Shown in pieces: positions 18,335 to 27,138 of a stretch of 64,000 nt of DNA. Location of the stretch: the NCBI RefSeq assembly GCF_030345095.1, contig NZ_CP128360.1, positions 3,534,001 through 3,598,000 on the forward strand, written 5' to 3'. Within the stretch, counting starts at the first letter, position 1. The number at the start of each line of letters is the position of its first letter. Under the pieces are notes generated by a model. The model was not told the DNA's origin. It saw nothing but the letters and a program-made list of their open reading frames with translations, and did no database searches. The position numbers were made by a program, and so were the translations under genes. This DNA is from Solwaraspora sp. WMMA2056 (lineage in GTDB: Bacteria; Actinomycetota; Actinomycetes; Mycobacteriales; Micromonosporaceae).

Positions 18335-19080
18335 ACCCGGATCGCGGCCATCCGTTCGGCCCGCAGCCGGTCGGCCCACATGTCGTTGAGCGGCGGCAGA
18401 CTGGCGGCACCGATCGCCCAGCGCAGCAGCAGGTCGGCCAGCGCCGGGTTGCGGGCCAGCGCCGGGCCGTGCGCGTACGTGCCCAGAATGTTGCCGCGCC
18501 AGGCACCTTCGCTGGCACCGTCGTTGCCCACCCCGGCGGTGACCCGGGCCAGCGGCGACACGCCGGCGCCCAGGTGGGTGCGGCCACCGTGGTTCTCGAA
18601 GCCGCTCAGCGGCGGCAGACCGAGCCGGGGGTCGATGTCGCCGGCGAGTTCGCCGACCGCCCGGCTGGGGCCCCGGTCGGAGTGCAGGTCGAGCAGTTCC
18701 AGCCCGGTGCACCGGGTGCCCTTGGCGAAGAACGAGGTCCCCAGCAGTTGGTAGCCGGCGCAGACCGCGAAGATCACCGAACCCTGGCTGACCGCCCGGT
18801 GCAGCCCGCCGTCGGCGCGCAGCCGCTGCGCGGCGAGCGCCTGCGGGCCGTCCTCGCCGCCGCCCAGCAGGTAGATGTCGGCGGCCTGCGGCACCGCCTG
18901 GTCGGAGCGGATCTCGGTCAGCTCGACCGGGATCCCGCGCTGCTGTGCCCGCTTGGCCAGGATCAGCAGGTTGCCCCGGTCGCCGTAGGTGGACAGCAGG
19001 TCCGGGTAGATCCAGACCAGTCGCAGCACGCTGGGCCCGCCGATCGACGGGCCGATGGCCGGGAAGGACTCAGTTGACAC
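18331..19080 (-). CDS. gatD: lipid II isoglutaminyl synthase, glutaminase subunit GatD
   Basis: This 249-residue class I glutamine amidotransferase is the CobB/CobQ-like GatD. The catalytic nucleophile is Cys107 in FAVCAGYQLLG, and the catalytic His is His204 in GTYAHGPAL. Conserved surroundings include YPDLLSTYGDRGN and LLGGGEDGPQ. GatD supplies ammonia to MurT to convert the D-Glu of lipid II to D-isoglutamine. The GTG start at 19080 lies 11 bases inside the murT 3' end, with GGAG 7 bases before it. The start and stop overlaps with murT and the TVP38 gene make this one operon. Confidence 0.93.
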   Translation of the reverse strand: MSTESFPAIGPSIGGPSVLRLVWIYPDLLSTYGDRGNLLILAKRAQQRGIPVELTEIRSDQAVPQAADIYLLGGGEDGPQALAAQRLRADGGLHRAVSQGSVIFAVCAGYQLLGTSFFAKGTRCTGLELLDLHSDRGPSRAVGELAGDIDPRLGLPPLSGFENHGGRTHLGAGVSPLARVTAGVGNDGASEGAWRGNILGTYAHGPALARNPALADLLLRWAIGAASLPPLNDMWADRLRAERMAAIRV

Positions 19081-20305
19081 GGTCCAGCTCCGCTCGGATG
19101 TCCTGGAATGCGGTGTAGTTGGCGATGACCTCCAGCCGCCCCGGCGGGACCGAGGCGATCGCCGCGTTCAGCGTCGCCACGTGCAGGAACGGTACGTCGT
19201 TGATCTCCAGCCGGACGGCCAGGTCGAACGCCCGGTCGCCGGTGATGAGCACCTGCCGGCCGCGCAGCGGCGAGAAGTCGACGTCGAACAACCAGGAGGT
19301 GTCGAGCCCGTCGGGATCCCGGGCGTTGATCGACAACAGGGTCGGTGCCTGCTCGGCCATGTCGAACGCCTCCAGCCAGCTGGCCGGGTTCTTGGCCAGC
19401 AGCAGCCGGATGTTACGTCCGTTGCGGACCACCTGGGCGTACCGGCCGGCGACCGAGGTCACCGCGGCCAGCCGGGTCACCGCGTCCACCGGCCGTACGC
19501 CGAACTCCGCCGCCACCGCCAGCGCGGTGGCCGCGTTGCCGATGTTGACCTGCCCGGGCAGTTGCAGCACCACCTTGTGCCAGGCGCCGGTCGGGTCGAT
19601 GACGCCGTCCTCGTCGACCACCCACTCGGGATCCGGGCGCCGCAGCGGACAGCCGTTGCACCACCACTGGTTCTCGGCGCGTTGGATTGCCGAACCGCAC
19701 TCCGGGCAGACCCAGGAGTCGTCGTGCCAGCGTTGGCCGGCACTGAACCAGGAGACGGCACCGGCGGTGGCGGCGGCCCACACCACCATCGGGTCGTCGG
19801 CGTTGGCGATGACCTTGACGTGCTGGTGCTCGGCCAGCGCCACCCGCCACAGTTGGGCCATCATCGCCACCTCCTTGGCCCGGTCGAGCTGGTCGCGGGA
19901 GAGGTTGAGCAGGGCGACCACCCGGGGGTTGGTGGCCTCCAGCACCTGGGCCAGGTAGTGCTCGTCGACTTCGAGCACGGCGTACGGCGTCACGCCGGCC
20001 TTGGCCAGCGCGGAGGTGTGGCCGGTGGGCATGTTGGCACCGAACGAGTTGGTGGCGACCCGGCCGAGGACGCCGACCGCCGCGGCCGCCAGCCGGGTGG
20101 TGGTCGTCTTGCCGTTGGTGCCGGAGACCAGCGCGATCGCCCGACCGGCGGCCAGGTGGGCCAGTAGCTCCGGGTCGATCTTGAGTCCGAGCCAGCCGCC
20201 GATCACCGAACCGTCGCCGCGTCCAGCGGCCCGCGACAACGCCGCAGCGGTGCGCGACACCGAACTTGCCACCTTCGCCCGCAGAGGCATCTTCGCGTCC
20301 GTCAC
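19070..20305 (-). CDS. murT: lipid II isoglutaminyl synthase, ligase subunit MurT
   Basis: This 411-residue Mur-ligase-like protein activates the D-Glu carboxylate of lipid II for amidation. The ATP-binding loop SGTNGKTTTT is at residues 61-70, and a four-Cys zinc ribbon (Cys200, 203, 216, 219), which is specific to MurT and absent from MurC-F, follows. The C-terminus is of the MurT_C (DUF1727) type. The GTG at 20305 sits 7 bases after TAACCT on the minus strand, suggesting a leaderless start; ATG 20290 is the alternative. A much longer frame reaches 21466 across mraZ and is not real. The dcw cluster runs the other way from the same intergenic region. Confidence 0.93.
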   Translation of the reverse strand: MTDAKMPLRAKVASSVSRTAAALSRAAGRGDGSVIGGWLGLKIDPELLAHLAAGRAIALVSGTNGKTTTTRLAAAAVGVLGRVATNSFGANMPTGHTSALAKAGVTPYAVLEVDEHYLAQVLEATNPRVVALLNLSRDQLDRAKEVAMMAQLWRVALAEHQHVKVIANADDPMVVWAAATAGAVSWFSAGQRWHDDSWVCPECGSAIQRAENQWWCNGCPLRRPDPEWVVDEDGVIDPTGAWHKVVLQLPGQVNIGNAATALAVAAEFGVRPVDAVTRLAAVTSVAGRYAQVVRNGRNIRLLLAKNPASWLEAFDMAEQAPTLLSINARDPDGLDTSWLFDVDFSPLRGRQVLITGDRAFDLAVRLEINDVPFLHVATLNAAIASVPPGRLEVIANYTAFQDIRAELDRVN

Positions 20306-20312
20306 GCGAGCG

Positions 20313-20318
20313 AGGTTA
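20313..20318 (-). promoter_or_regulatory. -10 element of the murT-gatD operon
   Basis: On the minus strand TAACCT fits TANNNT and ends 7 bases before GTG 20305, which is the spacing expected for a leaderless mRNA. No clear -35 is seen. Confidence 0.45.
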
Positions 20319-20426
20319 CCGGACCCCACCCGGCGGCGATCGACGCACGCAGGCGGTTGGCCCGTGCGGGGTGCGGTGCGGCCCCTGCGGTGGTGCGTGC
20401 CCGGTGTCCGGACCCGCCCGTGCGGC

Positions 20427-20444
20427 ACTCCACTTTCCTCCACC
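20427..20444 (-). promoter_or_regulatory. inverted MraZ-box pair facing murT
   Basis: Read on the minus strand, GTGGAG occurs at 20443-20438 and again at 20433-20428 with the 4-base spacer GAAA, the spacing of MraZ operators. The 18 bases from 20444 to 20427 match the dcw operator at 20673-20690 in 17 of 18 positions. The site lies 122 bases upstream of murT. There is no clear third box and no -10 hexamer next to it. Confidence 0.6.
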
Positions 20445-20457
20445 GCCGCCGCCCGCC

Positions 20458-20499
20458 GGGTGCGCGGGTGGGCGGAACGGGTGCGCGGGTGGGCGGAAT
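20458..20499. repeat. 21-bp tandem duplication in the murT-mraZ intergenic region
   Basis: Two adjacent 21-base units, 20458-20478 and 20479-20499, differ only at the last base. They lie between the inverted MraZ boxes and the dcw promoter. Confidence 0.8.
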
Positions 20500-20667
20500 T
20501 GGCCGTCCGGGGGGTGAATCCGTTCGGCAACGCCGTACCGGGCGGGAATTCGACGGTCCCTGTCGGAAAGTGGACCGGCGTCGCGTCGCCGTGCCCTCCA
20601 CCTGGCACCACCCCGATTGACGTGCGGTTTTGTCGAGCAATTGGGCGTGTTCCGGCCGCGATTCTGG

Positions 20668-20699
20668 TTGCAGGTGGAGGGAAGTGGAGTAGAGTGGGG
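20668..20699 (+). promoter_or_regulatory. dcw promoter with three MraZ boxes
   Basis: Three GTGGNG boxes stand at 20674-20679 (GTGGAG), 20684-20689 (GTGGAG) and 20694-20699 (GTGGGG), each 10 bp apart with 4-base spacers. This is the known operator architecture of MraZ. The boxes fill the spacer of a likely promoter: TTGCAG at 20668-20673 and TAGAGT at 20690-20695, 16 bp apart. MraZ binding would therefore block its own promoter and control the whole cluster. Confidence 0.85.
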
Positions 20700-20782
20700 C
20701 GCAATGGCGGGGCCGGGAGGGCCCGCCGGCCCCGGGGGATGCGGCACCGCGAATGCCGTACAAGGGCAAGGGGGGTTGGGCC

Positions 20783-21214
20783 GTGTTTCTCGGCACCCAT
20801 ACTCCGCGCCTGGACGACAAGGGCCGGTTGATCCTTCCAGCCAAGTTCCGGGACGAGCTGGCGGGAGGTGTCGTGATCACCAAGGGACAGGAACGCTGCC
20901 TGTACGTGTTCCCGATGCCGGAGTTCCAGCGGATCGCCGACCAGTTGCGCACCCAGCCGATGACGCACAAGGCGGCCCGGGCGTACAGCCGGGTCTTCTT
21001 CGCCAGCGCGCACGACGAGGTGCCGGACAAGCAGGGCCGGGTGACCATCCCGGCGCATCTGCGCGAGTACGCCGGCCTCGCCCGTGACCTGGTGGTGATC
21101 GGTGCCAGCAGCCGCGTCGAGATCTGGGATCGGCAGGCCTGGGAGCACTACCTCTCCGAGAGCGAGGACGACTTCGCGGACATCGAGGAGGGGGTGCTGC
21201 CCGGCGGGCTGTAG
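20783..21214 (+). CDS. mraZ: transcriptional regulator MraZ
   Basis: This 143-residue protein contains two SpoVT/AbrB-like MraZ domains. The first has the opening [15 protein letters not shown] and [11 protein letters not shown], the second [18 protein letters not shown]. MraZ binds GTGGNG repeats and autoregulates the dcw operon; those boxes are present at 20674-20699. I chose GTG 20783 rather than an upstream ATG at 20753 because the protein then has the family's normal start and length, and AAGGGGGG lies about 8 bases before it. It is the first gene of the dcw cluster and is followed by a 263-bp gap before rsmH. Confidence 0.95.
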   Translation: MFLGTHTPRLDDKGRLILPAKFRDELAGGVVITKGQERCLYVFPMPEFQRIADQLRTQPMTHKAARAYSRVFFASAHDEVPDKQGRVTIPAHLREYAGLARDLVVIGASSRVEIWDRQAWEHYLSESEDDFADIEEGVLPGGL

Positions 21215-21324
21215 GGCAACGGATGGTCGACACGCTGGCGGCGGCCGGCGGCGGTGGCTGACGCGAGAGCCACCAGTCGGCACCGGTCGCCCGACGTACT
21301 GCGAGATCTCCAGCCGCTCCCGCA

Positions 21325-21350
21325 CCTGGCGCCACTTCCCCGGCGCCAGG
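21325..21350 (+). terminator. hairpin between mraZ and rsmH
   Basis: A 9-bp perfect stem (CCTGGCGCC / GGCGCCAGG) with an 8-base loop lies in the 263-bp gap after mraZ. GTGTTT follows a few bases later. It could reduce read-through from mraZ into rsmH or be an attenuator; there is no true U-run. Confidence 0.35.
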
Positions 21351-21477
21351 CGCGTGTTTCCAGCAACGGTTCGCCGGTGGGCGGGAGTAGAGCGGATGGG
21401 GATCTGGCGGTACGACGGGCGGCGACACGGGCAACCGGGCGCGGACAAGACGGCAGGCAGGGTCACTGGGGGTCGAC

Positions 21478-22626
21478 ATGGGGGAGCTTCGCGGTACGCA
21501 CGTACCGGTGCTGCTCGAGCGGTGTCTCGAGCTGCTCGCTCCCGCGCTCGGTCGCGGTGACCGGGCAGCCGTACACGTCGACGCCACCCTCGGGCTCGGC
21601 GGGCACGCCGAGGCGGTCCTGGCGGCCTTTCCTTCGGTGACCCTGGTCGGGCTCGACCGGGACCGGGAGGCGCTGGCGCACGCCCGGGACCGGCTCGGTG
21701 CGTACGCCGACCGGGTCCACCTGGTCCACGCGGTCTACGACGAGCTGCCCACGGTGCTCGACGAGCTCGAACTGTCCCGGGTGGACAGCGTGTTGTTCGA
21801 TCTCGGGGTGTCGTCGCTGCAGCTCGACGCCGCCGACCGCGGTTTTTCCTACGCCCGGGACGTGGCGCTGGACATGCGGATGGACCAGAGCCGTGGCCGG
21901 ACCGCCGAGGAGATCGTCAACGACTATCCCCCCGGCGACCTGGTGCGGGTGCTGCGCGAGTACGGCGAGGAGCGGTTCGCCAGCCGGATCGTTTCGGCGA
22001 TCGTGCGGGAACGGACCCGGCGGCGGATCACCTCGTCGGCGCGGCTGGCGGAGCTGGTGGAGACCGCCATTCCGGCCGCTACCCGAAGAACTGGGGGAAA
22101 CCCCGCGAAGAGAACGTTTCAGGCACTGCGGATCGAGGTAAACGAGGAGCTGGCAGTGCTCCGCAGAGCACTGCCAGCCGCGCTGGACGCGCTGCACGTC
22201 GGTGGCCGCCTGGTGGTCATGTCCTACCAGTCTCTGGAGGACCGGATCACCAAGCAGTCACTGGCGGGCAGGGTACGCAGCAGCGCACCGCTGGAGCTGC
22301 CGGTCGAACTGCCCGGCACCGGCCCGACGTTCCGGTTGCTGACCCGGGGCGCCGAGCTGGCCAGCGAGGCGGAGATCGCGGCCAACCCACGCGCGGCGTC
22401 GGTGCGGCTACGAGCGGCGGAGCGCATCGGACAGACGGCGGTGGCCGACGTGGGCACCGCCACCCGGGACAAGGGCGGGGCCGCCCGCGAACGGCCCCGC
22501 CCGGCACCCACGCACCACCGGCCCGGCGCGGCGGCGCCCGGGCGGACCACACCGGACGGAGCAACCGGCCGGCGGCGACGTCGCGATGGGGGTCGCGACG
22601 CGAAAGAACAGGGGGAGGGGAGATGA
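21478..22626 (+). CDS. rsmH: 16S rRNA (cytosine1402-N4)-methyltransferase
   Basis: This 382-residue SAM-dependent methyltransferase (formerly MraW) modifies C1402 of 16S rRNA. Motif I reads [16 protein letters not shown] at about residues 33-48, and [28 protein letters not shown] and SYQSLEDRI are typical. The helical insertion domain has [11 protein letters not shown]. About 60 C-terminal residues form a basic, Pro/Arg-rich extension not present in E. coli RsmH. The ATG at 21478 has only a weak GGGGGT before it. Its stop overlaps the ftsL start as ATGA. Confidence 0.95.
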   Translation: MGELRGTHVPVLLERCLELLAPALGRGDRAAVHVDATLGLGGHAEAVLAAFPSVTLVGLDRDREALAHARDRLGAYADRVHLVHAVYDELPTVLDELELSRVDSVLFDLGVSSLQLDAADRGFSYARDVALDMRMDQSRGRTAEEIVNDYPPGDLVRVLREYGEERFASRIVSAIVRERTRRRITSSARLAELVETAIPAATRRTGGNPAKRTFQALRIEVNEELAVLRRALPAALDALHVGGRLVVMSYQSLEDRITKQSLAGRVRSSAPLELPVELPGTGPTFRLLTRGAELASEAEIAANPRAASVRLRAAERIGQTAVADVGTATRDKGGAARERPRPAPTHHRPGAAAPGRTTPDGATGRRRRRDGGRDAKEQGEGR

Positions 22627-23198
22627 ACGTAGACAAGCGCGACCGCTCGGGGCAGGTCGGTCAGCGCAGCGCCCGGGCAGGCGCACCGCGGTCGGGGGGC
22701 CGGACCGCGGCGCGGCGTACCACCTCGACGGGTGGCTACGCGACCCAGGGCAGCGCTGCGCTGCAGGAGCAGCCCATGACCGCGGACCAGGTCCGGGTCA
22801 GGGACACCACGGCACCGGCCGGGCCGCCGCAGCTGCGGGTGGCGCCGCCGGCACCGGTCGCGGTGCCCCGGGCACCGTTCATCGCGATGATCCTGGTGGT
22901 CGTCGTCGGTGGGGTGCTCGGCGTGCTGCTGGTGAACACGAAGATCAACGAGAACGCGATCCGGATCGGCACGCTGCAGCAGCAGCAGTCCAGCCTGGAC
23001 GTGCAGGAGCAGCAGCTGAAGAAGGAGATCGCGCAGTACGAGGCACCGAACAACCTGGCGGCCCAGGCCCGCAAGCTCGGCCTGGTCGAGTCCGGTCCGC
23101 CGGCGTTCATCCGACTGCCGGACGGGCGGGTGATCGGCGTACCGCAGCCGGCCACCGGTGAGCCGGCGATCACCAGCCCACAGGGGGCAGGGGAGTAG
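22623..23198 (+). CDS. ftsL: FtsL-like septum formation protein
   Basis: This 191-residue bitopic membrane protein occupies the ftsL position of the dcw cluster. It has a disordered Arg/Gly/Thr-rich cytoplasmic part of about 84 residues, one transmembrane helix at about 85-105 ([20 protein letters not shown]), a Gln-rich coiled coil at about 108-142 and a short extracytoplasmic tail. FtsL/DivIC-type proteins connect FtsQ and FtsW/FtsI at the septum. Sequence conservation in the family is low, so the call rests on topology and context. It starts in an ATGA overlap with rsmH and ends 6 bases before pbpB. Confidence 0.85.
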   Translation: MNVDKRDRSGQVGQRSARAGAPRSGGRTAARRTTSTGGYATQGSAALQEQPMTADQVRVRDTTAPAGPPQLRVAPPAPVAVPRAPFIAMILVVVVGGVLGVLLVNTKINENAIRIGTLQQQQSSLDVQEQQLKKEIAQYEAPNNLAAQARKLGLVESGPPAFIRLPDGRVIGVPQPATGEPAITSPQGAGE

Positions 23199-23204
23199 GC
23201 CAGC

Positions 23205-25505
23205 GTGGCTGACCGTGCCGATCCGCCGCGCCGGGAACCGCAGGGTTCCCGGCGCGGCGGATCCGCTACACCGGGCACCGGCACCGGTGGTGGCACCCGG
23301 CGCGGCACCGGCCGGACCGGTGGCACCGGCCGGGAGGCCACCCCACGGGACGGCACCGCGCTCGGCGGCATCGCCGACGCCCGTGCCTACACCCCCCGTG
23401 GCCGGACCGTGCGGGAGTCGGCCGAACAGCGACGTACCGGGCGGGCCGCCGATCGCAGCCGCGACCCGTTCCGGCCGGCGCTGCAGGTGCTCGACGGCGG
23501 CCGGACCACCACCGGCGGCCCGAACCGGTCGGGCGCCACCGGCGGCACCCCGCGTGGCGGCGAGCCGGCCGGTCGCCGGGCGGAGCCGGCCGCCGGTCGG
23601 CGCACCGGGTCGGGCGACACCACCCGGCGGACCGGCGCGGGTGCTGCCCGCCGGGCCGGTGGCGCCGCGCCCCGGCCCGGCACCCAGCGGCGCGCCACCG
23701 CGACCGCCTCCCGGGCCGGCGCGGCCCGCCGGGACGGCCCCGCTCGTCGTCGCCGGAGCCTGCCCCGGCTCGCCGACCCGCGTCGGCGGCTGCGGCTGGG
23801 CACCTTCCTGACCCTCACCATGTTCGCGGTGATCGGGATCCGGCTGGTCGTGCTCCAGGTCGTCGACGCGCCGGCCTACGCCGACGGCGGTGTACGGGAC
23901 CGCATCGGCGCCCCGGTGGTGGTGCCGGCGCCACGCGGCAGCATCTACGACCGCACCGGTGCGGTCCTCGTGCACAGCGTCGCCGCCCGGCTCGTCTACT
24001 CCGATCCGGGTCTGGTCGAGGATCCACCGGCGGCCGCCGAGGCGCTCTCCCCGTTGCTCGGGATCCCCAGGTCGACGCTGCTGGAGCGGCTGGTGCCGCA
24101 GACCCGTCCGGACGGGCAGGAGTCGCGCTTCGAGTTCCTCGCGCGGGGCGTCGACGTCGAGGTGGCCGAGGCCGTGCTGGCACTGGAGCTGGACGGCATC
24201 GGTGTCGACTACGACGAGCGTCGCGAGGTGCCGGGCAACGACCTGGCCGCCAACCTGATCGGCTTCGTCGGCACGGACATGAACGGACTGGAAGGCCTCG
24301 AGGCACGCTACGACGAGGTGCTGCGCGGCGTGAACGGCCAGCGCGTCGCCGAACAGGGCAACCGGGAACTGCGGCTGGCCGAGATCCCGGGCGGCTACCG
24401 GCAGGAGACCGAACCGCAGCCGGGCAGTTCCCTGGTACTCACCATCGACCGCGACCTGCAGTTCGAGGTGCAGCGCCTGCTCAGCTCCGCGATGTCGGCG
24501 TACGTCGACGGGGTGGGTGCCGCCGTGGTGCTCGACGCGCACACCGGTGAGGTGCTGGCCCAGGCCAGCCACCCCACGTACAACGCGGCCGACGCCTGGT
24601 CCAGCGACCCGGCCGACCGGCAGGACATCGCGACCACCTTCACCGTCGAGCCGGGTTCGGTGCACAAGGCGCTGGTCTTCGGCGCGGCCCTGGAGGAGGG
24701 CCTGATCGAGCCGGAGACCACCTTCGACCTCGGCCCGACGATCCGCAAGGGCGACACCACCTTCCGGGACACCCGACCGATCGAGGCCGGCGTGCAGACC
24801 AGCCTGGCCGGGATGTTGGCCTACTCGTCGAACGTCGGGACGATCAAGATCGCCGATCTGCTCGGTCCGGAGCGGCTGTACGCCTACCAGGAGGCGTTCG
24901 GGCTGGGCAGCCCGACCGGCGTCGGGTTGCCCGGCGAGGCGGGTGGCCGGGTGCTGCCGATCGACGAGTGGAGCGCGTCGTCGTACGGGTCGGTGCCGCT
25001 CGGGCACTCGGTGGACGCCACGCCGCTGCAGATGGCGGCGGCCTACGCCACCATCGCCAACGACGGCGTCTACGTCCAGCCACGGATCATCCGGGAGATC
25101 GTCGACGACGACGGCGAGCGCACGCCGGCCGCGCCGCCGACCACCCGACGGGTGCTCAGCGCGGACAATGCCGCCGCGCTCCGCACGATCATGGAGGGCG
25201 TCACCACCATCCCCGGTGCCACCGGCACCGCCGCGGCGGTCTCCGGCTACCGGGTGGCCGGCAAGACCGGCACCGGCCGGCTGATCGCCGAAGGCCGGGT
25301 GCAGCCGGGCGAGGTGGCCTCGTTCATCGGCATGGCCCCGGCCGACGACCCCCGGTACGTCATCGCCGTGGTGGCGCACGTACCCGGCGGTGGCGGCGGG
25401 GAGATCCCGGCACCGGCGTTTCGCGACATGATGCGCTTCACCCTGCTGCACTACCGGGTGCCGCCCAGCGGCACGGCGCCACCGGAGTTCGTGGTGCACC
25501 CGTGA
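23205..25505 (+). CDS. ftsI: septal peptidoglycan transpeptidase FtsI (PBP3 class B)
   Basis: This 766-residue class B penicillin-binding protein cross-links septal peptidoglycan. The active site motifs are SVHK with Ser485 and Lys488, SSN at 541-543 and KTG at 687-689. The first 190 or so residues are a Gly/Arg/Thr-rich disordered cytoplasmic tail, unusually long, followed by one membrane helix (about 202-225). The dimerization domain contains RGSIYDRTGAVL. GTG 23205 has AGGGGAG 9 bases before it. A perfect 21-bp inverted repeat with a 4-base loop lies within codons 5-20 (23219-23264) and would make a very stable mRNA hairpin just after the start. Confidence 0.94.
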   Translation: MADRADPPRREPQGSRRGGSATPGTGTGGGTRRGTGRTGGTGREATPRDGTALGGIADARAYTPRGRTVRESAEQRRTGRAADRSRDPFRPALQVLDGGRTTTGGPNRSGATGGTPRGGEPAGRRAEPAAGRRTGSGDTTRRTGAGAARRAGGAAPRPGTQRRATATASRAGAARRDGPARRRRSLPRLADPRRRLRLGTFLTLTMFAVIGIRLVVLQVVDAPAYADGGVRDRIGAPVVVPAPRGSIYDRTGAVLVHSVAARLVYSDPGLVEDPPAAAEALSPLLGIPRSTLLERLVPQTRPDGQESRFEFLARGVDVEVAEAVLALELDGIGVDYDERREVPGNDLAANLIGFVGTDMNGLEGLEARYDEVLRGVNGQRVAEQGNRELRLAEIPGGYRQETEPQPGSSLVLTIDRDLQFEVQRLLSSAMSAYVDGVGAAVVLDAHTGEVLAQASHPTYNAADAWSSDPADRQDIATTFTVEPGSVHKALVFGAALEEGLIEPETTFDLGPTIRKGDTTFRDTRPIEAGVQTSLAGMLAYSSNVGTIKIADLLGPERLYAYQEAFGLGSPTGVGLPGEAGGRVLPIDEWSASSYGSVPLGHSVDATPLQMAAAYATIANDGVYVQPRIIREIVDDDGERTPAAPPTTRRVLSADNAAALRTIMEGVTTIPGATGTAAAVSGYRVAGKTGTGRLIAEGRVQPGEVASFIGMAPADDPRYVIAVVAHVPGGGGGEIPAPAFRDMMRFTLLHYRVPPSGTAPPEFVVHP
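23219..23264 (+). repeat. perfect 21-bp inverted repeat in the 5' end of ftsI
   Basis: Left arm 23219-23239 and right arm 23244-23264 are exact complements around the loop GCAG. The arms are about 75% GC. It is fully within the coding sequence, starting 14 bases after the GTG. As RNA it would fold into a hairpin that a ribosome must melt directly after initiation. Confidence 0.9.
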
Positions 25506-25597
25506 CGACCTGCACCGGAACTCATCCGTACGGGCGAAACGACGCGCGATGCGGTGCGACCGGTAAGCCGCTGCGCGGTCTGCGCCCGTGGACCGGG

Positions 25598-25603
25598 TAG
25601 GGT
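25598..25603 (+). promoter_or_regulatory. -10 element for a possible leaderless murE transcript
   Basis: TAGGGT fits TANNNT and ends 8 bases before the GTG at 25612. There is no ribosome binding site before that GTG, while a 106-bp gap separates it from ftsI, so a separate leaderless promoter for murE and the genes behind it is plausible. Confidence 0.45.
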
Positions 25604-25611
25604 CTAGCGCC

Positions 25612-27138
25612 GTGCCCGGCAATCCACGACCCCGCACCAATCGTCCGGTTCCGCTCGCGGAACTCGCCGCCTCGGTGGCAGTGCCGCCACCGGTCGGCGA
25701 CAACCCGCTGATCAGCGGAATCACCCACGCCAGCGGCGAGGTCCGCCCCGGCGACCTGTACGCGGCGCTGCCGGGAGCCCGGCGGCACGGCGCCGAGTTC
25801 GTCGCCGACGCCGTCGCGCGCGGGGCCCTCGCCGTGCTCACCGATCCGGCCGGTGCCGCGGCGGCGGCTGCCGCCACGGTGCCAGCCCTGGTGGTGGCCG
25901 ACCCCCGGGCCGTCCTGGGGCCGGCCGCCGCGACGGTCTACGGCGCGCCCAGCCAGCGGCTGGCGATGATCGGGTTGACCGGGACCGCCGGCAAGACCAG
26001 CACCGCGTACCTGGTGGAGGCGGGGCTGCGGGCCGCTGGCCAGCGCACCGGCCTGATCGGCACCGTGGAGACCCGGCTCGGCGACCTGGTGGTCGCCAGT
26101 GCCCGGACCACGCCGGAGGCGACCGACCTGCACGCGATGCTGGCGGTGGCCGCAGAACGGGACGTGGCCAGCATGGTGATGGAGGTGTCCAGCCACGCGC
26201 TGGCGCTGGACCGGGTCGGCGGGGTGCGGTTCGCCGTCGGCGGCTACACCAACTTCGGCTCGGACCATCTGGACTTCCACGCCGACGCCGCCGACTACTT
26301 CGCGGCGAAGGCCCGGCTGTTCGACGGCCGCTGCGCGGTCGAGGTGCTCAACCACGACGACCCGGCGTTGACGCCGCTGCGCCGCCCGCACACGGTCACC
26401 TACTCGGCCGCCGGGGACGCCGCCGCGACCTGGCGGGCCGCCGCGATCAGCGACGACGGCTACCGGCAGCACTTCATCGCCCTCGGTCCGCACGGGGTGT
26501 CGATCGAGGCCGGGGTGGGCCTGCCCGGGCGGCACAACGTGGCGAACGCCCTGCTGGCCATCGCCACCCTGGTCGCGCTGGGCGTCGACCCGGTGACCGC
26601 CGCCGCCGGGGTCGCCGCCTGCCCCGGCGTTCCGGGCCGTCTGGAGCAGGTCGACGCGCCCGGCCCGGTGCTCGGCGTGGTGGACTACGCCCACAAACCC
26701 GACGCGATCGTGGCAGTGCTGGCCGCGCTGCGCGGGCTGAGCCAGTCCCGGCGTGGCCGGTTGATCTGTGTCATCGGCGCCGGCGGTGACCGGGACCGGG
26801 GCAAGCGTCCGACGATGGGGCAGGCCGCCGCACGCGGTGCCGACCTGGTGATCGTCACCGATGACAATCCCCGTACCGAGGACCCGGCGGTGATCCGGGC
26901 GCAGCTGCGCCGAGGGGCGGACGAGGCCGTCGGTGCCGAGGTGGTGGAGGTCGCCGGCCGGCGTGCCGCGATCGACGAGGCGGTCCGACTGGCCGCGCCG
27001 GCCGACGTGATAGCCCTGCTGGGCAAGGGGCACGAGCAGGGCCAGGAGATCGACGGCCAGATCCTGCCGTTCGACGACCGGGTGGAGCTCTCGGCGGCGC
27101 TGACCGCCCGCTTCGGCGCGCTGGTGGGTCAGCCGTGA
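25612..27138 (+). CDS. murE: UDP-MurNAc-tripeptide synthetase MurE (DAP-adding)
   Basis: This 508-residue Mur ligase adds the third amino acid to UDP-MurNAc-dipeptide. The ATP loop GLTGTAGKTSTAY begins near residue 121. The DNPR motif at residues 418-421 is the signature of meso-diaminopimelate-adding enzymes, so the stem peptide should contain DAP (or hydroxy-DAP, known in Micromonospora). GKGHEQGQEIDG near the C-terminus is conserved. I start at GTG 25612, behind a -10-like TAGGGT; GTG 25588 is a possible longer start. Its stop overlaps the murF GTG. Confidence 0.95.
   Translation: MPGNPRPRTNRPVPLAELAASVAVPPPVGDNPLISGITHASGEVRPGDLYAALPGARRHGAEFVADAVARGALAVLTDPAGAAAAAAATVPALVVADPRAVLGPAAATVYGAPSQRLAMIGLTGTAGKTSTAYLVEAGLRAAGQRTGLIGTVETRLGDLVVASARTTPEATDLHAMLAVAAERDVASMVMEVSSHALALDRVGGVRFAVGGYTNFGSDHLDFHADAADYFAAKARLFDGRCAVEVLNHDDPALTPLRRPHTVTYSAAGDAAATWRAAAISDDGYRQHFIALGPHGVSIEAGVGLPGRHNVANALLAIATLVALGVDPVTAAAGVAACPGVPGRLEQVDAPGPVLGVVDYAHKPDAIVAVLAALRGLSQSRRGRLICVIGAGGDRDRGKRPTMGQAAARGADLVIVTDDNPRTEDPAVIRAQLRRGADEAVGAEVVEVAGRRAAIDEAVRLAAPADVIALLGKGHEQGQEIDGQILPFDDRVELSAALTARFGALVGQP

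Noticed and set aside
19070-20305. MurT as the missing MurD
   Set aside because: The four-Cys zinc ribbon, the C-terminal DUF1727-type domain and the adjacent gatD identify it as the lipid II amidation subunit.
22224-25877. Very long open frame antisense to ftsL-ftsI-murE
   Set aside because: It is a high-GC shadow: Arg/Gly/Pro/Ala-rich, without domains or a ribosome binding site, opposite well-supported genes with conserved motifs.
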